Origin: Chrysogorgia sp. JL179-B06
Taxonomy: Eukaryota > Cnidaria > Anthozoa > Scleralcyonacea > Chrysogorgiidae
Reading direction: 5' to 3'
Assembly: GCA_035772405.1 (NCBI GenBank)
Contig: JAYKKM010000209.1
Coordinates: 2,382,501 to 2,446,500, forward strand
Length of the DNA stretch: 64,000 nt
Part shown: in pieces, positions 55,103 through 64,000 of the stretch
Position numbering within the stretch: position 1 is the stretch's first letter
Layout: each line of letters begins with the position of its first letter
Made by a program: the position numbers and the translations under genes
The notes under the pieces: generated by a model
What the model was told of the DNA's origin: nothing
The model's input: only the letters and a program-made list of their open reading frames with translations
Database searches by the model: none

Positions 55103-57600
55103 CTGAAAAAAAAGATGAGCAAACAATTTTATTAGAATAAAGAACATAATTTTGACGACTCTGTTAGTCTGTAGTAATTTCGTATTATTATTACACTGAT
55201 TAGCATCGTACAATCATTTAAACTAAATTGACTCGCCAACCAGAACAAAAATAAAGAAAAAACCCTGTATACTAAAATCCTAAACGATTCTTTGACTTTA
55301 ATAACCATGGTTAATAATTTTTGTTACTGCCATATCTCACCTTACGTTTCTTGGATTTTATGAAGCGGGTAACCACATAATCTTTTAGACGAACATTTCT
55401 CTATATGAACAAACGCAAATTCATGAAATCTAGTTCATTAATTTTCAAGGTCACATAAGGCAAAACAATTTCTCACAGTGTTAGTGTAAAATGTAGATAT
55501 AGGCTGACGTATAGGAAATAAATCTAACTCGGGCCAACAATACGTTTCTTGTGCTTGGTTTTTACTGAATCGTTTGCCTTTGGTGTTTTGGTTTCCTGTG
55601 TGTTGGCTACATGAACGTATGGAAGTGGTACTGATGAATGATCGGAACATTGTCCATCTAATGAAAACGATTGGCCATTTGTGTCTATTTTTGTATATTA
55701 AGGACATGTGATGAGGTTAGTTTAGGTATTAGAAAGACATAATGTAAAATGATTCAAAATTTAATTGTTTAAGAATGTAGAGAAATGAAAGTAAAACAAG
55801 AGAAAAATCACAAAAAAACATTGTAATCCTCATTGTGGGTTCAGGCTCAATGAGAGCTGGGCCTAGCGGGAGAAACTATCGAAAACACGGCCGCCATGCA
55901 AATCAATGGACTGAGCAGGAGTTTCTGGGTTATAATTGAGAATGTTGGACCATTTTTCACTTTACAAAATAACCTTAAAAAATATGAAAGATTAGCAGAA
56001 ACTAACGTAAATTTACTCATTTTTTGACATCCATATTTTGACATCCATTCTATATTTTTCACATGACTATACGTTGCGCTAAAAGCCTGCAACTTTTGCT
56101 TGCGCTTATCCTGACTATCGGCACCCCTAGTGTCTTGGTTTATTAAAGTTGTCTATCACTCATTTGTGACCAATTAGCGCCGACTATCAACTCACGTTTA
56201 AGGTGCATGGTATCCAATTTCCTCAGAATGAATATATATACAGAAGGATTATTCGGGTCAAAAAAACGTTGCAAACACACATTGCTCATAAAAGATAATT
56301 GCAGAATCCATAAAATGCTAACCTTCGGTTCAGTCGTTGTACGAACGTTACCAAAGTCTTTTGTCCAAATATTATATATTTTCATTATCAAGTGTTTTTT
56401 GGGAGATGATGTACCAAAGTATTCTTGGGCAACTTGAGAATAGAAACCTCGGGGATGAAATGTCATGTTGCAACCAGGAGATGCTTGTCTGTACATATAT
56501 TAGCCAGCCAGCCTTTCATAGTCATAACTGATAACATATTAGTCGTCGCTTTGCCTGACAATAAGAGATACAAAAATAGTTAATAACTTTGAAGAAAAAT
56601 ATTAGTAAGTAATTTTGGTAGTAGCTGCTATCGTCAGGAAAATTACCTTAAATTTCGTAAGTAGCAGAACAGCCTTCATTTCAAAACATCCACGTAAATT
56701 CACGTAAAACTTTCAGCTGTTGAACCATTTACGAACAAACTTCTGTAGATGTTTCCTCCTTCTGGTCTTGAAGCATAGAAATACAACAATTGTCATATTT
56801 ATCAGGGCAATTTGAAATATATTAACTTTGTAAGGAATAGACGAATATCTTTTAGTCAAGTATAATGTAGAGTATCACAAAAATCATATCAAATACATTA
56901 ATCACATGGAGAAGTGGGATACCTCAAAAGATAAAAAATACACTAATCTTTAGTGTTGTCAAGCACCTAAATGTGCTAATCTGATAAACGGGCAAATATC
57001 CTCAAGTGATTCTCATCAAGCACACAGCCAGTATGTTTCACTCTCACTAGCAAAAATTCCAAAGTCACTAGCAAAATCCCCCTATATAACCATAGAAACC
57101 ATAGTTAATTTGTGTTTAATTTCATTAACTTTATTTCAGTGACTAATCTTATAGTTGACCCTACCATCATAGGCTAAAGTTGGGCATGTTTATTACATGA
57201 TTGACTGACGACTCATTATACAGATTGCAGACTACAGTACTGCCCTTAAGTGCTGCCCCAGTTTTTATGTTAGCAGATTTTCCCTTTTTCGCTCAACTTT
57301 TTCGCTTCCCTTTTTTTAATTTTTTTATTCATGATGATTTATTACTAAACCCGAGGAACATATCACTTGCGCATCTACTCCACACATATGTTTCTTAATG
57401 AAACCGCTGACTGTGATGAACTCAGGCTCTTCCTTGCTTTCTGAAACTTTCAAATCGTTCAAAATACGCGATTGAGATCATACTCGCAAAACTTTGCTAG
57501 TGAAATGTTTTCTTACTCGCTAAAACTCGCCAAAACCAAAATTTCACTCGCATTTTGCGAGTTTGCGAGCGGCAATGTCAAGCCTTGATCTGGAAGCGAA
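55103..57600. other. No recognised gene
   Basis: A minus reading frame at 56143-56496 (117 codons, 'TKDFGNVRTTTEPKVSILWI') is fairly long but matches nothing I know. Another at 55438-55707 also lacks motifs. The rest appears non-coding. Confidence 0.4.
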
Positions 57601-57608
57601 CTAGCGTG

Positions 57609-58140
57609 TCTGTCACTGAGTCAAGAAGCGTGTGCTACATCACGAAAGTAGAAAATTTCCAATAAATAGTAGTTTGAAAATTGAAAGGGCGAATTGCATA
57701 TTGTTGTATGTAGTATACATATATAGAACGCTAATCGATGGTGCGCTCTTAGTTTCGACTTTAAATAACACACGCTCGATTTCTACTAAAAACACATAAC
57801 ACATGACTTTATTTTACACTCCTATATATATACAAGAATTAATCTACTTCCGGTTGCCACACCCTTTAAGTGACAGGTGTTCATAACATAATGTGAACTG
57901 TTTGCTTTGACAAGGTTCTTTACATGTAGAATTGTATAAGGAATCGAATGGTGTGTTCAGATTGCTCATCTACCAATCAGAGAATTAGCTCAGTAAGTCA
58001 CTGAGTCAAGAAGCGTGCGCCCTACATGACAGGAAGTTGAAAATTTTCAAATAAATAGTTTGAAAATTGAAAGAATTGCATGTTATTATACGAATTACAT
58101 GTTGTTATACGCAGAATTGTATAAGGAATCGAATGGTGTG
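57609..58140. repeat. Local imperfect duplication
   Basis: A block around 'CACTGAGTCAAGAAGCGTG' (57616 and 57999), with the following 'AAATAGT..TTTGAAAATTGAAAG', occurs twice about 380 bp apart. 'AATTGTATAAGGAATCGAATGG' occurs at about 57930 and 58114. Together they indicate an old local duplication. Confidence 0.65.
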
Positions 58141-58539
58141 TTCAGATTGATTGTATACGGAGCAGAAAATAATTTGGAACGGATTATAGCTGGGGAGCTG
58201 TCTGAGCGCTTAAATTGTGATAAATGTGCATGGTTCATTGTAGTTGATAGGTAGTGATTATTTGTAAATAAAGTTGGTCTGAACGTGTTACAAACGACGT
58301 GGGAGAGTGCTATTGAATTGGCAACTGGCGAGTTGGCAGCTAACTTCACAGGTGAACAATTGAATTCTTGAAGGAATGCATGGTGGTGATTAATAATTAC
58401 GAAAACATATGTGGAAATACCATGTAGATAATTTTATTAGCTGAGCTTATTGAAAGCTGAGAAAGCGATGCAGAAACAACAACATTGTTCCAAAAGAGAT
58501 TAGTTTTCCAATTCAATAACATGACAATTCAGCACGGTC

Positions 58540-59925
58540 GATCATACAGAAGGCGGGTCCGATAACTTCGTTAACAAACAATCTCCGAGCAACACTAACT
58601 GATGAACATTATGCCATTTCCGAAAGGATTGTCTAAATCTTCAAAGAAAATATTTGAGAATTCGAAGAAAACTCAGATATCAAAATGTAATAATCGTGCA
58701 ACGAATGACAACACGCACAGATCCCAAAAGAAGAGATCATACAACAACTGGAACCAACGCTTTTCCGATTACCAGCTGAAACTGCCAACTACATTCGTGT
58801 CCAGGTTGTTGATACTCTTCTCCATGCCAATCTTCCAAAATGTAACCTGAAGAAATCTGAATGGAATGCTATAAAACAACTACGGCCTGATAATTCTATC
58901 CATATACTGAAAGCAGATAAAGGTAATGCTTTTAATAATAGATAATTAATAATAATTTTAATAATCGATAAAGGTTTGGATCACGTGGAATATGACAACA
59001 AGATAAAGGGATTATTGAACACTTCTACATACCAGGAATTAAAACGAGATCCTATGCCTAACATCGAACGGGAAAGTTTCGAACAAATTTCTAGAACTGC
59101 ACAAATACAACCACTTCATGTCCATCTTTACTGTAAATTGCGCCCTTCTGCAACAACATGCCCGAAATTCTATTGTCTTCCAAAAATACGTAAGAAAGAT
59201 GTTCCTCTCCATCGTGTTGTTGTGTCATGTGGTTCTTCGACATATGATGTAGCGCAACACCTCGCAAAACTTTAACAATGAAATAAATCAGCTTACATTT
59301 GAACCAAACGACATCTTGGTCAGTTTTGATGTGGTTAGCCTGTTCACGAATGTGCCAATAGACGAGGCTTGCAACATTGCGAAAGAAAAATTACTTTCCG
59401 ACCCAACGTTAACTACGAGGACAAGTATTTCACCTGAAGATATCCACCAACTCTTAAACTGTCCCTCGGCTCAACATGTTTTCAGTGAAGAGACAAGTTA
59501 TTTGAACAAACATCTGGAGCCACAATGGGATCACCTCTGTCTCCTATTATGGCCAACTTGTATATGGAAGAGTTTGAGAAGAAAGCCCTGGAAACTGCTT
59601 CCCACAAACCAGGAGTGTGGAAAAGATATATGTCAATGACACCTTTACGACATGGTCACACGGTCTGAGTGAGCTTTCTCAATGAGCTTTCCGACTTCCT
59701 CAATCCCTAAACTCCATCCATCCTTCCAGTTCACCATGGAGATCCAAAACGAAGAAAGACCAATATCGTTTCTCGATGTGTTGGCATCCATCAGACCAAA
59801 TGGTACTTTGGGCATGGATCGAATTATTTACCTGAATTATATACCTGAATTATGCTTCTTGCCACCATCCACACAAATCCTCAGTTGGCAAATCTCTTTT
59901 CAATCCAGCAAGATCGGTTTGCAAC
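58540..59925 (+). pseudogene. Penelope-like element reverse transcriptase relic
   Basis: Shifting frames give the PLE order. 58580-58920 has 'LPKCNLKKSEWNAIKQLRPD' and 'HILKADKGNA'. 58976-59275 has 'DYDNKIKGLLNTSTYQELKRD' in part and 'CPKFYCLPKIRKKDVPLH'. 59316 onward has 'LVSFDVVSLFTNVPIDEA' (motif A), then in another frame 'GATMGSPLSPIMANLYMEEF' (motif B) and 'RYVNDTF' at 59626-59646 (motif C). Motif C has Asn in place of the first catalytic Asp of Y-V-D-D. 'FTMEIQNEERPISFLDV' follows. PLEs copy their RNA at nicked or telomeric ends. The GIY-YIG part is missing; the sequence passes into a LINE near 59925. Confidence 0.8.
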
Positions 59926-61118
59926 GCAGGTCGTCTTCAAGATGAACTTGATCATCTGCACACTGTTCCTACTGGTAAACTTGTACAGCTACGTTTGTGG
60001 TGGTATAACATCGTCACCAATGGTCCTCTTCTGGCTACTACCCACGAGCAGACAAGTCTTGGCTGATAGTAAAGCCTGACCACAACCAAACGGCCGAAGA
60101 AATCTTCGCTGGAACAGATGTGCGACCTCGGCAGTCACATCGGTTCTGAGCACGGAAAGAGCGAATACGTCCATTCAGCTCAGCTCTGTGTGCTGAGTGA
60201 CATAGCGAAGTATCAGCCTCAAGCAGGCTGCACTGCATTCGTGTCTGGATTCCGTCACAGCTTGACCTATCATATCCGCATGATCTCAGGTATTCAATGC
60301 CAGCTGCGACAGATTGACAACATCATCGATAAGCAGCTCCTTCCTGCACTCAGACGGCCGAAATCTGTTTTTAGAGGATTGTAAGCTTCTCGCATTGCCA
60401 ACACGATTAGGAGGTCTTGGCATACCTATTTTTTCGGGCATTTGTGCCATAGAGAACGAGAATTCTAAGATCATATGTCAACGCCTTACTGAGAAGATCG
60501 TCCAGCAGAACAACAGTGGAGTAGACAGACCTGCCGAGCCAGTCTAGCGATTACGCCGCCATGTAGCGAACGAGCGAGGCGAGATACAAAGCTCAGCTCG
60601 AACATCTGAGATTGACCATGTCAGCAGAACAGATTCGCGCCAACGACCTCACACAGCTGAAAGGTTCATCGATCTGTCTGACAGCTCTTCCACTTGCTGA
60701 CGAGGGATATGTCATCAATAAGCGAGAGTTCTTTGATGCAATCTATCTTCATTATCCATGGGAGTAGAAACGTCTACCAAATCACAGTTGAACATGCCTT
60801 GTCGTTTTTGAAAGGTTTCATCCACCAACGACACGATGAAGTGCGTGATACCTGCCCTTGTTCATCTGTCTGGCGAAACACTACCACCTAGCGCCAACGT
60901 CGCAGTAAGAGGTTTCTGGCAGATGTGAAAAGGCATTCTGTGACATCCGTGTATTACGCCTCGACACACCTAAACCAGAGCCTCACCTATAGTGAAAACG
61001 CTATACGTTTTCAATGCCAACGAAAGGAAAAAGAAGCAGCAATACAACCAGCGCATCGTCCAGATCGAACGTGGATCATTTACACCAGTTGTGTTCAGTG
61101 CATATGGAGGATGTGGCA
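59926..61118 (+). pseudogene. LINE-type polyprotein C-terminal region, 5' piece
   Basis: Broken frames read 'LWWYNIVTNGPLL', 'SWLIVKPDHNQTAEEIFAGT' and 'YQPQAGCTAFVSGFRHSLTYH', then 'LPTRLGGLGIPIFSGICAIE' and 'NDLTQLKGSSICLTALP'. 'TVEHALSFLKGFIHQRH' and 'GSFTPVVFSAYGGCG' complete it. This is the thumb-to-C-terminus stretch of a reverse transcriptase-bearing element common in cnidarian genomes; 'C..G..F...HAL.C..GG' recalls the zinc-knuckle region after RT. The clade is not resolved. A transposon interrupts the frame at 61119, and the end of the protein resumes at 62286. Confidence 0.55.
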
Positions 61119-62276
61119 TAGCCTGCGTGCAGGCTCTCCCGGGGAAGTGGGAGGGCGGTAAATTGGGGAAGGAGAGCCTGCACGGAACCCATACAACTTT
61201 GCTTCCCGCCCTCAAGATCTCCATCAACGTGCTGTAAAAAATTAGCCAATTAGCGCGAACCGGATGTTATTGCGAACGCGGTGTAACGGTGTTTATCTTC
61301 TTTGAGACTTTGACAGCATGTCGGCTGTTAAAAACTGTAACATCGACAAAATCCTGTTCGGGGAGAAAACCGCTACTGCAGATGCTGTAAAGTGTCATTG
61401 AAAGTTAAGTATGGTGATACTTGGAAGTCCATATCAACAGCAAATCTATTTTTGCCATCTAAAAAGCGAGGATTCGAGGGTGAAATTCTGTCGAGAGACA
61501 AGTTTTGGAGCAATTATACAATACCCGTCCACTTTTGAAACCGCATTTAAAGGCAGAAATACAAACCAGGTTGCTCTAAAATCTCTTTAAATATAATGTC
61601 GAAGGTTTATATTGTGTGTGTTGATAGTTATCAAATTAAATGGATTTTAAAATAGAACGAAGCAATTGTTTCTGATGAACTTTCCGTAATTTGACCCTTT
61701 TATGTCAACATATATTTATAAATTTGCGAAGCTGATTGCTATGAGTATGAAGAAAACACTGAAACCGAGCGCACGAAGAGTACTCTTCCTTAGTCTACGC
61801 CTAACGCCTTAGCCTCTTCAACTGGTCGTCTACGATACTTCTAAGAGGAGATACAACGACAGCACTGCTGTGCAGAGCTGCACAAGTCGGTTGGCCTTTT
61901 TCGATCTTGCTTATGAGAACCATTTTCCCGTGTCCCGTTGGTAATACCGCTAGAACGTCGTTTCCGTTAAGCAAACTATCAATTGTAGAATATTGCTCAT
62001 CTTTCAGCTCCAAGGAAAACTTTAATTTAGCTGAGAGAGAGTTCAAAACATCTTTTACAATACGTTCTCTGTTGTCATTGTCAAACATTTCGGCCGTGTT
62101 GCATTTCTTCGTGACAAATATCGCATGACGTCATTGCAAATTAGCCAATGAGCATTTCGCGTCCCGTACGGGACGCAGAGAAGCAAAATTGTATGGGATC
62201 CGTGCAGGCTCTCTTTCCCCTCCGCCCGCCCCCCGCAAGGCCCGCCCCAACCCGCAGAGAGCCTGCGAGCAGGCTA
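61119..62276. mobile_element. RecQ-carrying TIR transposon (1,158 bp) with 9-bp target duplication
   Basis: GATGTGGCA stands exactly on both sides (61110-61118 and 62277-62285). The left terminus TAGCCTGCGTGCAGGCTCTC and the reverse complement of the right terminus (TAGCCTGCTCGCAGGCTCTC) differ at two bases. An inner match, GAGAGCCTGCACGGA-CCCATACAA, extends the inverted repeat to about 85-90 bp. Each outer end is itself palindromic (AGCCTGC-NN-GCAGGCT). Inside is a truncated RecQ-like ORF on minus. Reading frames on both sides belong to one LINE protein, which confirms the insertion. The 9-bp duplication fits Mutator-, Merlin- or Rehavkus-like elements; no transposase is present. Confidence 0.85.
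61801..62088 (-). pseudogene. RecQ-like helicase N-terminal fragment inside transposon
   Basis: The 95-codon frame opens 'MFDNDNRERIVKDVLNSL', then 'FSLELKDEQYSTIDSLL' (motif 0 region), 'DVLAVLPTGHGK' (P-loop, followed by Met instead of Ser/Thr) and 'VVVSPLRSIVDDQLKRL' (motif Ia). It ends before motif II. A normal RecQ core is over 350 residues, so this is an internally deleted remnant. The start lies about 190 bp from the element's right terminus, similar to the layout at 7.2-7.83 kb. Confidence 0.75.
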
Positions 62277-62285
62277 GATGTGGCA

Positions 62286-62596
62286 GGGAAACACAGCATT
62301 TCCTATCTTTCCTAGCAGATCAGATCACTTAGAGCCCTGCATGGTTGTGAGCTGGTTGCAGAAGATTGTCTTCGCCCTCCTCCATGCTCAAGTCCTCTGC
62401 GTGCAAGGCAGCCGATCGTGGAACAAAGCTCCCACTCTAATCGTGTCAGACATAGAACAGCCAAAAGAAATTTTAAATTTAGCTGAAAATTTTGTAAATC
62501 TGTTTTTTTTGTATATGATCGCAATAATTTTATACACTGCTTGTGTATTGCACTTTGTAAACCTCTTTTGTACGAATGGTATTTTAAAATTAAAAT
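62286..62596 (+). pseudogene. LINE-type polyprotein, 3' end after insertion
   Basis: Resumes the frame cut at 61118. 'FALLHAQVLCVQGSRSWNKA' corresponds to the 'C-x-R-G-S-R-S' end of the same protein, followed by a weak AT-rich tail and a TAA at 62594. Confidence 0.5.
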
Positions 62597-64000
62597 AAGT
62601 CATTTTTAGCCATACCTGAATTTAATTTTAAAACCTTTTAACCCTAAAAGTACATTAACATGCTGTCTTGCAACTAATGTATCCAAAGCAAAGGTTTGTT
62701 TATTTATAGGGAAGCAACTGGTTATGGCATGTGGATGGCCACGATAAGATAAGGCTGATGGTTTTTCCCAGAAGATCCTCTGGTGCAAATTTGCTGTCAC
62801 CAACACTGACCAAGCGTATATTTTGAAATACTATGTCTTTGTGAACTCTGTTAAAGGTATGTACATCATAGGTAGATACTGTACATGTACAGTAGATTAT
62901 TTAAACTCGAAATGTCATCAGTATAGAAACTGCTTTACATGGAAGTTGAGGCTTAGTATCGTTAAAAACAAGTAAGAATTAATTTATATACATAATTAAT
63001 TTTGTAATTAGATTATTAGTAGTATAACTGTAAATTACTAGCGAGAATAAAATTAGGATAAAAATATAAACATTGGACAAAATTTTATAACAAGCCCATA
63101 TTCACAAACAACGGCACATTTCGTGATGTCATACTTAACTATGCTACATAGATAAAGAAACTATGATACAATAAGATCAAATCTAAAGTTGGTTTTCTTG
63201 TTAAGTTACATGTTCTCCGATGACATTAATAAATTAAGCATTTTCTGTTAGTGGTTCCTTGTTATATCTCCCAAACACTGGGCTTTAAATCTCATGTGAT
63301 TTCCTCTCCCTGAATACTTAAGGCTAGATCATTTAAACTTTAAGAAATTACTAAATAAATAAATAAATAAAAAGTACCATAACTTGGTTAATACTGGTGT
63401 AACTCTTTGAGACGAACATAATTGGTTATTATATTAGTCAGAAAAAATTTATTCCTCACCACCAAAAAAAAAGGAATCAATAAACACTAGCCTGCCCGGG
63501 CAATTTAACAAAAAATTTCAAAAAGTAAAATTCCCGGAAGTCTGTAGCGTGCAGAAAGCAAAGAAATCGGAAAACTTCGAATGAAGCAATAAGAGCCGAA
63601 GGAGAGTTTTGTTGCCGAGGATTGTCGAAATTGGCCATATGTACTTCTAGTACGTATTCCATATAAGGAAGTGGCTGACGAGCAAATAGAAGGCACTTGT
63701 TGATTATTTCTCAAGAAAACGTTCGTCGAAGACAGCCGAAAGTTCGTGTTTTTGTTTACGAGATGGTATCTGTATTGCGAAAATTATAATTATATTTTTG
63801 AGCATGTCCGATTATCCGATAAACGAAAGTTGACAAGTGTATTAAGCGTGGCAATCCCCCAGTAGTGTGAGTCACAGACTCAACCTTTGTTGTCTTTGGT
63901 CAACCAAGCAACACGATAGTTATTACCATGTTAGGGTAGAATCAGAAGAAAAAAGGTTTTTCAAATGCACAAGCAAGAGCTGTACAACGTTTGTGAGCAA
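62597..64000. other. No gene; (AAAT)n microsatellite
   Basis: An (AAAT)n tract lies at about 63352-63371. A TAGCCTGCCCGGGC sequence at 63489 resembles the start of the RecQ-type transposon termini, but nothing else in the remaining 500 bp supports it. The minus frames at 63477-63714 are not recognised. Confidence 0.45.

Noticed and set aside
60038..60238. Minus frames over the LINE C-terminus
   Set aside because: Antisense to a recognisable plus-strand retrotransposon protein.

Overview
The window is eukaryotic (metazoan) nuclear DNA. It is AT-rich, has GT-AG (and possibly GC-AG) introns inside nearly every coding relic, and holds no bacterial-style operons, no rRNA or tRNA that I can see, and no intact host gene. 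The mix of mobile-element families suggests an aquatic invertebrate, most likely a cnidarian or a sponge. These families are P/THAP transposases, Harbinger, CACTA, Crypton-type recombinases, Penelope-like elements with GIY-YIG, R2/NeSL-like and CR1-like LINEs, an integrase-type DDE element and RecQ-carrying transposons. That host assignment is inference, because no marker gene is present.

Layout. 1-1.3 kb: decayed P-element/THAP9-type transposase. 2.27-3.8 kb: 5'-truncated R2/NeSL-like retrotransposon (RT, CCHC, restriction-like endonuclease). 3.86-4.63 kb: giant TTAA-flanked inverted repeat. 4.76-5.17 kb: PIF1-like helicase exon (minus). 5.75-6.2 kb: first of three TTAA-flanked 'CTCTTTCC' MITEs. 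7.2-7.83 kb: RecQ-like fragment (minus) ending at a TAGCCTGCG terminus.

9,193-27,542: three head-to-tail, nearly identical 6.1-kb units. Each carries the 5' half of an integrase-type DDE transposase gene (one intron) and part of a nested TIR element. Only after the third unit do the nested element (27,011-27,944, with an OTU-protease relic and a possible zinc-finger start) and the integrase C-terminus (27,945-28,151) complete. The tandem copies therefore arose by triplication of a locus already hit by a nested insertion.

29.6-32.9 kb: two Crypton-type (DUF3504) tyrosine recombinase relics. 33.6-41.4 kb: two tandem THAP-DDE elements, the first split by a 4.9-kb Harbinger transposon with both of its genes (Myb/SANT-like on plus, HARBI1 transposase on minus). 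41.4-43.1 kb: Penelope GIY-YIG fragment and a CR1-like LINE (minus). 43.4-45.8 kb: two-exon protein-kinase relic with a changed DFG motif. 46.1-47.5 kb: two more MITEs. 48.6-49.8 kb: CACTA Tnp2-type transposase (minus). 49.8-55.1 kb: a convergent pair of unassigned multi-exon genes, one with a Cys-rich CXC-like end (plus) and one with a PHD finger (minus). 58.5-59.9 kb: Penelope RT. 59.9-62.6 kb: LINE C-terminal region interrupted by a 1,158-bp RecQ-bearing transposon with a perfect 9-bp target duplication. 62.6-64 kb: nothing recognisable.

Almost everything is inactive: stops, single-base frameshifts and truncations are common. The most informative parts are the nested insertions, where target duplications and interrupted reading frames give the order of events, and the recurring association of RecQ-like helicase fragments with TAGCCTGC-type termini.
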